From: an uncultured Ruminiclostridium sp.
GTDB taxonomy: Bacteria; Bacillota; Clostridia; Oscillospirales; Ruminococcaceae
NCBI GenBank assembly: GCA_910579265.1
Contig: CAJTTE010000008.1
Coordinates: 65,688 to 129,687, forward strand
Direction of reading: 5' to 3'
Length of the DNA stretch: 64,000 nt
The translations under genes and the position numbers were made by a program. Numbering within the stretch: position 1 is the first letter of the stretch; every line of letters starts with the position of its first letter. Shown here piece by piece: positions 57,378 to 64,000 of the stretch. A model generated the notes under the pieces. That model saw only the letters and a list, made by a program, of their open reading frames with translations. It had not been told where the DNA came from and made no database searches.

Positions 57378-59720
57378 TTAATCAATGTCAAAAATTTCAG
57401 ATAATATGCTTTCGATTTCAGGGTGCATACTGCGAATTTTCATAATTTCTTTTTCGGTTTCAGCAGCCTTTTTTTCATGTTGATTCAAACTTAAAAATTT
57501 TAATCCAATGACATAAAAAGCTGTGATTTCTTTAACGTCTGGATGTTTTAAATATAGATTTTTCAGTTTTTTTATTGCCACTTCCACTTTATGTTCATCT
57601 TGCTCGCAGATCAAAATGACAAGACCTTTGGCATATATTACAGCTATCTCTGTATTTTCAGGATACTCTGACTTCAGAACTTCAAGTCTGCTTATGGTCT
57701 CTTTTGCTTTATGTTCATCTTGATCACAGCTTAAATTGAACAGACCATTGGCATAACTTACCACTATCTCTGTATTTTCAGGAAACTCTGACTTCAGAAC
57801 TTCAAGTCTGCTTATGGTCTCTTTTGCTTTATGTTTATCTTGATCACAGCTTAAATTGAACAGACCTTTGGCATATCTTACCGCTATCTCTGTATTCTCA
57901 GGATACTCTGACTTCAGAACTTCAAGTCTGCTTATTATTTCTTCTGCTTTATGTTCATCCTGATCACAGCTTAAATTGAACAGACCTTTGGCATAAATTA
58001 CCACTATCTCTGTATTTTCAGGATGCTCTGACTTTAGAACTTCAAGTCTACTTATTGTTTCTTTTGCTTTATGTTTATTCTGCTTATTGCTTAAATTGAA
58101 CAGACCGTTGACATAAATTACCACTATTTCTGTATTTTCAGGATATTCTGACTTCAGAATTTCAAGTTTACTTATTGTTTCTTCTGCTTTATATTCATCT
58201 TGCTTACTAATCAAATTGACCAGACCTTTGGCATACTCTATCGTTATCTCTGTATTTTCAGGATACTCTAAATGCAGGACTTCGAGTTTGTTTATTGACT
58301 CTTCCGCTTTATGTTCATCTTGATCACAGCTTAAATTGAACAGGCCTTTGGCATATCTTACCGCTATCTCTGTATTTTCAGGAAACTCTGACTTCAGAAT
58401 TTGAAGTTTGCTTATTGTTTCTTCTGCTTTATGTACATCCTGCTTATTAATCAAATTGACCAGACCTTTGGCATATTGAATTATTATATCAGTATAATTA
58501 TATGAAAGCTTCTCTAAAGTGCTTGCACATTTTTCGAGTCGGTCGATTATGTTACAACGAGCTGTTACTTGTACTAAAAAAATTGAATAAAATAAAGCAT
58601 TATCTTCTGATAAATCCATATAGTCAAGAATAAATAAATCCCAATTTTCTGGTTTTTCATTTATAAGCTGCTTATAATCATCCAGTATTCTGGCAAAAAA
58701 TATTACTGTTAATAAAGATTGACTCCATACAGCATTAAGAAAATCATTGACTGTATCTTGCTTCTGGTTCATAAGCCAATTAAGGACGTAATATTCGCCC
58801 ATAAGATCAGGTCTTAATGCAGGGATTTCATCTTTAACTGCCAGTCCGATTTTTGTGAGCAATTCTTCAGGGGATTCAAACCTTTCAGCCTTTTTTTCAA
58901 TTATATCCCATTGTTCGGGGCAAAGCTCTTTTAAAACCTCCATCGACATATCCTGAAGGACCGTAGCCGTACACCATAGATATTTGCAGGCTGATAAAAG
59001 CTTTTCGTCCTTTGAGCCTGTAGCTTGTGCAATATTAAAATCAAGCCTTTTGATTTCGCGTCCAACTACATAATCAAGAATTTTTTCCCGATTCCATTGT
59101 TCCGGATCATTTTCACTGATATATGCATCTGTCAGAAACATTGCATATAACGGGCGGCATAGATCAGGATCAATTTTTTTCAGCCTTTGAAGCAGCATTT
59201 CCGCTTTTTTATCAGTAAATTTTCTATTTGACTCTGATTGTACTGCAATAGCGTAATTTCTAATTATTTCCTTCAGATTATCGTCAGATAAGGGCTGCAA
59301 ATTTAAGAATTCCTTATAGCAAGCTTTTTTTAATCCTATTTCGTCATGAACATCACTGTATAACTGTGTTACCCAGGAGGCAGTCTCCGATTCGTCATTT
59401 GCTTCACGTTCGACCAGTAAAACCCTTAGCGGAAGATCGCGGGGAGCTTTATTTAATCTTGCTATGAATTTTCCCAATTCTTTTGCATACTCCTGTACAT
59501 AGTCGGCAATCAGTAATGTTTTTTCTGTAAGCTTATCCGGAAGAGCGGAAAGATCGTCATAATCATCAGAGCCTAAGTATCTGGATTTCCAACCATTAGG
59601 AAGCCGTTTTTTAAATTCATATGCAAGTCTGCTTTTTCCGCTGCCGCCCGGTCCTGTGATTGCCCACCATTTAAATGCCGTTTGAGGATCAGTCAAAAAA
59701 TCAGTTAAAACCAGTGACAT
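57378..59720 (-). CDS. STAND NTPase with 40-residue repeats, probably N-terminally truncated
   Basis: 780 residues. The protein begins only 22 residues before its P-loop GPGGSGKS (23-30); FKWWAITGPGGSGKSRLA is typical of STAND ATPases in which a sensor or effector domain normally comes first. A winged-helix region (about 220-330) leads to nine tandem units of 40 residues (about 410-760, consensus YAKGLFNLSCDQDEHKAEE) that look like TPR-type helical hairpins. STAND proteins act in defence and signalling; the effector part is absent here. The start codon (CAT at 59718-59720) lies exactly where sequence of the neighbouring oxidoreductase gene begins, with a weak ribosome-binding signal, so the gene was probably cut by recombination. 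Confidence 0.8.
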   Translation of the reverse strand: MSLVLTDFLTDPQTAFKWWAITGPGGSGKSRLAYEFKKRLPNGWKSRYLGSDDYDDLSALPDKLTEKTLLIADYVQEYAKELGKFIARLNKAPRDLPLRVLLVEREANDESETASWVTQLYSDVHDEIGLKKACYKEFLNLQPLSDDNLKEIIRNYAIAVQSESNRKFTDKKAEMLLQRLKKIDPDLCRPLYAMFLTDAYISENDPEQWNREKILDYVVGREIKRLDFNIAQATGSKDEKLLSACKYLWCTATVLQDMSMEVLKELCPEQWDIIEKKAERFESPEELLTKIGLAVKDEIPALRPDLMGEYYVLNWLMNQKQDTVNDFLNAVWSQSLLTVIFFARILDDYKQLINEKPENWDLFILDYMDLSEDNALFYSIFLVQVTARCNIIDRLEKCASTLEKLSYNYTDIIIQYAKGLVNLINKQDVHKAEETISKLQILKSEFPENTEIAVRYAKGLFNLSCDQDEHKAEESINKLEVLHLEYPENTEITIEYAKGLVNLISKQDEYKAEETISKLEILKSEYPENTEIVVIYVNGLFNLSNKQNKHKAKETISRLEVLKSEHPENTEIVVIYAKGLFNLSCDQDEHKAEEIISRLEVLKSEYPENTEIAVRYAKGLFNLSCDQDKHKAKETISRLEVLKSEFPENTEIVVSYANGLFNLSCDQDEHKAKETISRLEVLKSEYPENTEIAVIYAKGLVILICEQDEHKVEVAIKKLKNLYLKHPDVKEITAFYVIGLKFLSLNQHEKKAAETEKEIMKIRSMHPEIESILSEIFDID
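57500..58500 (-). repeat. Nine tandem 120-bp repeats in the STAND gene
   Basis: Units of 120 bases code the 40-residue repeats. Central units are nearly identical at the nucleotide level (for example CTTCAAGTCTGCTTAT and TGTATTTTCAGGA recur each time), while outer units differ more; this suggests recent copying among units. Confidence 0.85.
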
Positions 59721-60514
59721 TGTCTCTTAAGGATGCGGACGATCTTATGGCACTTTGCACCTCAAAAGATGTTATTGCGACAGTATGCCACCAAAATCGC
59801 TTTAACCTTTCGGTGCAAGAAGTCAAGAAAGCGATTGATACTGGAACTGTACACAGAATTTTTCATATTTGCGCTCACATTAGATGGAATAGGACTGATG
59901 ACTATTATAAAAATGATTTGTGGCGTGGAACATGGGCGAACGATGGTGGTGCTCTAATGAATCAAGGTATTCATAACGCTGATATACTTCGTTGGTTAGC
60001 AGGCGGGAATGTAAAAGAAGTATTTGCTTATATTGATCGATTGAATCACCAGAGAATCGAGGTTGAAGATATGGCGTTAGCTCTTGTTAAGTTTGATAAT
60101 GGTTCGTATGGCACTATAGAAGCTACCACCAATGTTTATCCCGAGAATTTGGAAGAAACTCTATATCTATTTGGAGAGGATGCAACCATTAAGCTTGGTG
60201 GTAAATCTATAAATGCAATCGAACTATGGAAAGTTGCGGCTGATGATCGTGATGCTGAAGCTATTAAAACTCAACATAGCGAGTATCCAAAAAATATATA
60301 TGGAAATGGTCATGCGTCGTTGTACAAGGACTTTCGTGCGGCAGTGACAGAAAAACGGCTGCCATACATTACCATTAAAGAAGCTCGTGATTCTTTAGAA
60401 CTCGTGCTTGCCGTGTACAAATCCGCATTAACGCATTTGCCAATAAGTTTTCCAATAGACAGGGACTCTTCTTTATATGAAATGAAAGGTTGGCAAGCTT
60501 ACAATGAAAATTAA
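59718..60514 (+). pseudogene. Gfo/Idh/MocA-family oxidoreductase, N-terminal domain missing
   Basis: Residues LKDADDLMALC, CHQNRFN and GGALMNQGIHNADILRWL are typical of the second domain of NAD(P)-dependent sugar oxidoreductases. The Rossmann domain with its glycine-rich loop, about 100 residues, is absent: upstream bases are the reverse strand of the STAND gene. The frame is open back to 59675 but that part is spurious. It overlaps the aminotransferase start by 11 bases, so it was once the first gene of the sugar operon. Without the cofactor domain it should be inactive. Confidence 0.85.
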
Positions 60515-61646
60515 GGATTTGCATAGACAATACGCTCACCTTAAATATGAAATAGATTCGGCCATATCATCGGTTTTGGACGAGCAGAATTTCATACAAG
60601 GCTCGCAAGTAACACTTTTAGAGCAGCAATTGGCTGATTATGTGGGTACTGCTTTTTGTGATACGTGTGCTAATGGAACAGATGCATTAATGCTTGCTTT
60701 AATGGCTTGCGGCGTCCAGCGAGGGGATGCCGTTTTTGTCCCAGACTTTACATTTGTTGCAACAGCCAGTAGTGCATATATACTTGGGGCTACGCCTGTT
60801 TTTGTGGATATTTACTCAGACACATATAACATGTCGTCTGAATCTCTTGAGAAGGCTATTGAGGATACCTTATCTGCGGGTAAGTTAACTCCAAAAGCGA
60901 TAATAACAGTTGATCTTTTTGGTTTACCCTGCGACTATGCCAAAATAACTACTATTGCGAAAAAATACCACTTAAAAATAATAGAGGATGGTGCTCAAGG
61001 GTTCGGCGGTGCCATCGGAACAAAAAAAGCTTGTTCATTTGGAGATATAGCCACAACATCATTTTTCCCAGTTAAGCCTTTAGGCTGTTATGGTGATGGG
61101 GGTGCCGTATTCACAAATGATGAACACCTTCATGATATGTGTGTTTCTTTGCGGGTTCAAGGCAGAAGTAAATCAGACAAGTATGAAAATATAATATGCG
61201 GATTTAATTCTCGTCTGGATACAATACAAGCCGCTATTTTAATACCAAAACTCAAAGCTTTTAAAGAAAAGGAACTTGATGCGATAAACAGTATTGCAAC
61301 AAAATACTCTGTATTTCTTAAAGATACTGTACATATACCAGTTGTACCAGAAGGTTATGCGTCTTCATGGTCTCAATACACAATCAAAGTTAATAATGCT
61401 GAAATTCGACGCCAATTGATAGCATACTTGTATGCTAAAGATATACAGACCGCAGTTTACTATCCTCGTGTTTTACACGAACAAGGAGCTTTTACGGCTA
61501 TACAAACAGCAAGCGAGTGTCCAAATGCAATCAATGCAACGAAGGAGGTGTTGTCGCTTCCGATTCATCCGTATATGACAGATGAAGAAGTATTTTGTGT
61601 AAGTGAAGCCATTCGCTCATTTTTTGCGGAGGGGTACAGTGAGTAA
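60504..61646 (+). CDS. DegT/DnrJ/EryC1-type sugar aminotransferase
   Basis: 380 residues. PLP-dependent enzyme that converts a keto sugar nucleotide to an amino sugar. EDGAQGFGG (about 155-163) and the PLP-binding lysine in FFPVKPLGCYGDGGA (Lys about 191) are clear, and the length is normal. Similar to WbpE/VioA-like enzymes, which often work after an oxidoreductase of the type truncated upstream. AAAGGTTGG upstream. Confidence 0.9.
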   Translation: MKIKDLHRQYAHLKYEIDSAISSVLDEQNFIQGSQVTLLEQQLADYVGTAFCDTCANGTDALMLALMACGVQRGDAVFVPDFTFVATASSAYILGATPVFVDIYSDTYNMSSESLEKAIEDTLSAGKLTPKAIITVDLFGLPCDYAKITTIAKKYHLKIIEDGAQGFGGAIGTKKACSFGDIATTSFFPVKPLGCYGDGGAVFTNDEHLHDMCVSLRVQGRSKSDKYENIICGFNSRLDTIQAAILIPKLKAFKEKELDAINSIATKYSVFLKDTVHIPVVPEGYASSWSQYTIKVNNAEIRRQLIAYLYAKDIQTAVYYPRVLHEQGAFTAIQTASECPNAINATKEVLSLPIHPYMTDEEVFCVSEAIRSFFAEGYSE

Positions 61647-62535
61647 AAAGAACCTAATATTTGCCATATTGATGATTGTGGCATGGGCGTTCTATTTCGT
61701 ATTGTGTAGGATTTGCATAACTGCGACTGATTCGCCGTTTGTTGCAGGTCTATTACTGCGCACTATGACGTTAACTTTTTTAAGCAGTTATTGGGTAATA
61801 ACAAAAAAAGAAAACACCATTTCAAACCCTGCAAAGCCTTTTCTTTTAACAATTTCGATAGGGATAATAGCATTTATATTTGATGCGCTCATTAACATAG
61901 GATTTCAATATATACCAGTATCTATAGGTACGGTATTACTAAAGACCGAGATACTATTTGTTTTGCTATTTTCATTGCTGTTATTTAAAGTTAGAATTGA
62001 AAAGCGAAAATATCTTTTTATTACACTAATGTTGCTTGGTGTAATACTATGCATGAACTTGCAATCATCAGATATGACTTTTAACTTGTACAGCCTGCTT
62101 TTTATAGCAAGCGCCGCCTTAAATGCTATATGTGCATTTGCAATAAAGCATATACAAGAGAAATATTCTACTGGAAGTTTCGCCATAGCTTATACTAACA
62201 ACATTGTTTCTCTTGTTTTATATGGGATTTGCGCTGCTTCTTTTGATAGGCAGCAATTTATAGACCTATTTTTTAATGCGGATGATATATGGAGTGTAGT
62301 CATAATTTTTGTGTTGTGTAGCGTATGCCAAACTTGTCTCATGATAACTTATTATAGAAATCTAAAGGAACTACCGGTTTGGATTGTAAAAGCGTTTTTA
62401 TTATTTGTTCCTGCGCTGAGTATGATTATTGAATTCGCTATCTTTCGGACGACAATAAGTCTAATCTCACTTGTAGGTTTTTTGTTGGTTATAATTGGAG
62501 GATTGGGAATCACTATAGATTCTAAACACACATGA
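61639..62535 (+). CDS. EamA/DMT-family membrane transporter
   Basis: 298 residues from the GTG at 61639 (GGAGGGG upstream). Ten hydrophobic helices in two halves, as in EamA transporters. In a sugar cluster it may flip or export a lipid-linked sugar, as ArnE/F-like proteins do; this is inference. Overlaps the aminotransferase stop by 8 bases. Confidence 0.8.
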   Translation: MSKKNLIFAILMIVAWAFYFVLCRICITATDSPFVAGLLLRTMTLTFLSSYWVITKKENTISNPAKPFLLTISIGIIAFIFDALINIGFQYIPVSIGTVLLKTEILFVLLFSLLLFKVRIEKRKYLFITLMLLGVILCMNLQSSDMTFNLYSLLFIASAALNAICAFAIKHIQEKYSTGSFAIAYTNNIVSLVLYGICAASFDRQQFIDLFFNADDIWSVVIIFVLCSVCQTCLMITYYRNLKELPVWIVKAFLLFVPALSMIIEFAIFRTTISLISLVGFLLVIIGGLGITIDSKHT

Positions 62536-62551
62536 TTGTGAGGCGATTAAT

Positions 62552-63247
62552 GTGGCAAGCATAGGTATTATAACTTATGATTACAAACACTTAAAAACAG
62601 AGCAAGTATTGAGGAATTTGTTTGCCGGTAATACTGACGGAGATCAATACACCCTGTTTGCTCTTAAGTTTACCCCCCGTTCTCCGCGCAAAGAACTATT
62701 TTGTCATCGCCCGAATCAATTTACTGGTATGGAAACTTCGGAGTTAGCAAATAAATATGGACTACCTTTTATAGAGTGCGAGACGGACATAGATATTTCA
62801 TCTGGATGTGATTTGTATATGATCACAGGAGCTGGCATCATTTCTGAAGCATGCATTCAAGGCAAACGTATTATCAATTGTCATTCTGGAATAATTCCAA
62901 TGACTCGGGGTCTTGATTCATTCAAATGGGCTATTATTGATCATAAGCCCATAGGGAACACATTGCACTATATTGATAAAAATGTTGATGAGGGGGATAT
63001 CATAGCAGTTAAACAAACTCCGCTTTATTCAGATGACACACTCTCAATGTTTGCCACTCGTCATTACTATGAAGAGATTATAATGCTTGCGAATTACAAA
63101 TATTACTTACGAAATCCTGAAAATACTTTCAGCAAGGTTGAACGTTGCGAACCATACCGACGTATGCCACTTGCTATCGAAGAGAAACTTGAAGATGAGT
63201 TTTTGAAATACAAAGCACAGTTTTCCATAAAGAGGCACAATGACTGA
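62552..63247 (+). CDS. Formyltransferase-family protein (sugar N-formyltransferase)
   Basis: 231 residues, GTG start after GAGGCG. INCHSGIIP (about 108-116) holds the Asn and His of the formyl-transfer site, and DEGDII (about 148-153) the Asp, as in methionyl-tRNA and sugar N-formyltransferases that use 10-formyl-tetrahydrofolate. It is too short for a methionyl-tRNA enzyme and belongs to the amino-sugar operon, so formylation of the amino sugar is likely. Confidence 0.8.
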   Translation: MASIGIITYDYKHLKTEQVLRNLFAGNTDGDQYTLFALKFTPRSPRKELFCHRPNQFTGMETSELANKYGLPFIECETDIDISSGCDLYMITGAGIISEACIQGKRIINCHSGIIPMTRGLDSFKWAIIDHKPIGNTLHYIDKNVDEGDIIAVKQTPLYSDDTLSMFATRHYYEEIIMLANYKYYLRNPENTFSKVERCEPYRRMPLAIEEKLEDEFLKYKAQFSIKRHND

Positions 63248-63383
63248 TGGACATGGACACCTATCGGAATCTGAACTCCCGCGGTTCGGACAATGACAGG
63301 TGTTTTGACATAATCTCTTTCCCAATGCGGTTTTACAGTTGTTCCATCTGGACTTCAAAATGGAAACCAAATACAAAACAGCT

Positions 63384-63442
63384 CAAAATCGGATACTAAT
63401 CATAAATAAAGGGCGGAATCCGAACCCCTAGTGTCCGATTTG
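63384..63442. repeat. Imperfect 59-base palindrome
   Basis: CAAAATCGGATACTA (63384-63398) pairs with TAGTGTCCGATTTG (63429-63442) with one G-U and one unpaired base; the loop holds a GGG-CGG/CCG-CCCC stem. Confidence 0.5.
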
Positions 63443-63556
63443 AAATGTAAAAAATCCATATAATATAGAGGAGTGTTAAGACGGTGTCTATTTTCAGAGT
63501 GTCATACAAATATCCATGGATACCAATAATTCAAAATCCACATGCATGTCCAAATC

Positions 63557-63667
63557 TATTTGGTCACGATATCACATCGTATTGTGACCAAATAAATTTT
63601 ATGCGCGCAAACAGCTGTATAAAGCAATTTGTGCGCATAAATCTTGCGAAAAACAGGATTGTTTTTC
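63557..63667. repeat. Three tandem hairpins
   Basis: 15-bp arms 63557-63571/63580-63594, 14-bp arms 63598-63611/63628-63641 and 8-bp arms GAAAAACA/TGTTTTTC near 63648-63665. The first two each have exactly one G-U pair, which keeps pairing in RNA but not in both DNA strands. Confidence 0.7.
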
Positions 63668-64000
63668 CGTAGATTTTTTTGTCTAAAAAATGGATTCAAA
63701 CTCTCCCAAAAATTTTAACAAAGTTTCCCAATTCTGTTTTGTGCAGATTGTATATACCGCCTGTGAATTATTTCGTGATATGTCCTCTGTTAAGCTGACT
63801 GAGTAAAGAACAAAATAAAACTTGAATAGTTTGTGGAAATTCATCAATACCTTATGGTGTTGGTGTTTTTTTGTAACTTCAGTGCAAAAAGCCACTAGAT
63901 CAACTAGTGAAAAAAGTTTTATCAAAATAATAACCTTTGATATGATATAATAGTAACGGTTTGGCAGCCGCATTACTATTACTTTAACATAAAGGAGGTC

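Larger units (their letters stand above)
63248..64000. other. 753-base gap rich in inverted repeats
   Basis: Holds an imperfect palindrome (63384-63442), three consecutive hairpins (63557-63667), the inverted repeat CACTAG-ATCAA-CTAGTG (63893-63909), a TATAAT-like box (63946-63951) and, in the last bases, AAAGGAGGTC, the ribosome-binding site of a gene beyond the window. Open frames here (63484-63672, 63683-63973) do not look coding. Confidence 0.6.

Noticed and set aside
57500..58500. Regular spaced repeats that might suggest a CRISPR array
   Set aside because: The unit is 120 bases, wholly inside an open frame, with coding 40-residue helical repeats; there are no short repeats with unique spacers.
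63484..63672. 62-codon ORF near the right end
   Set aside because: Its bases are mostly arms of large hairpins, and the peptide has no protein-like pattern.
63683..63973. 96-codon minus-strand ORF
   Set aside because: No ribosome-binding site, AT-rich composition and overlap with a likely promoter region.
1..64000. tRNA or rRNA genes
   Set aside because: No cloverleaf-like segments or rRNA motifs were recognised on either strand.

Overview
The window looks like the chromosome of an anaerobic, low-GC, spore-forming member of the Clostridia. It carries an alpha/beta-type small acid-soluble spore protein gene, a spore-coat catalase-like gene (cotJC), an oxygen-sensitive class III ribonucleotide reductase and many genes of the kind found in gut Clostridia. 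About 50 kb of it is an integrated conjugative element that entered through a large serine recombinase.

Layout. 1-5397: a phage-like nucleotide and DNA-modification cluster (nrdD without its 5' end, a DUF1848 radical-SAM-motif protein, an adenine methyltransferase, dUTPase, a guanylate-kinase-like protein, small ORFs), closed by a strong terminator. 5433-6451: host sporulation genes on the minus strand; cotJC is cut at its 5' end exactly where the element begins. 6471-9363: element control region (serine recombinase, S24/CI-type repressor, two small helix-turn-helix regulators, palindromic operators). 9681-13967: small accessory genes, MazF-like toxin, ParA, ParB (frameshifted near its end), and a small protein with an SSB-like tail. 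13998-23264: accessory DNA-processing block (ArdC-like protein, paralogous helical-repeat proteins, a stand-alone NrdD-like glycyl-radical domain, a second ParB-like protein, a Toprim primase-like protein, a double SpoVG protein). Three proteins of this block end in the same tetrapeptide, EPEM. 23277-29036: swappable cargo (TcmP plus three-Cys radical-SAM-like pair, lipoprotein, Dam-type methyltransferase, small membrane protein) bounded by repeats and a split terminator. 29057-33973: a 1638-residue surface adhesin with a thioester head and nine ester-bond domains. 34085-46981: the transfer machine (RHH accessory protein, MobP-type relaxase, VirD4, pilin-like protein, VirB6-like, PrgI/VirB3-like, VirB4, two large single-pass proteins and a CpaE-like protein). 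47024-56808: small ORF, Fic-like protein, a structured RNA, a 2451-residue methylase/SNF2 helicase with a second gene nested in another frame, and a winged-helix replication-type protein.

57378-64000: a minus-strand STAND NTPase with a 40-residue repeat array is joined head to head to a truncated sugar oxidoreductase. Then come an aminotransferase, an EamA transporter and a formyltransferase, a set that fits synthesis of a formylated amino sugar for surface glycans. The last 750 bases hold large inverted repeats and a ribosome-binding site for a gene beyond the window.

How it works together (inference): the recombinase and repressor decide between integration and excision; relaxase, VirD4 and the VirB-like proteins move single-stranded DNA; ParA/ParB, the primase-like protein, SpoVG, ArdC-like and small accessory proteins process and protect the DNA; the adhesin helps cell contact. 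The right end of the element was not found: the missing first part of cotJC is not in this window, so the element either runs past base 64000 or was rearranged.
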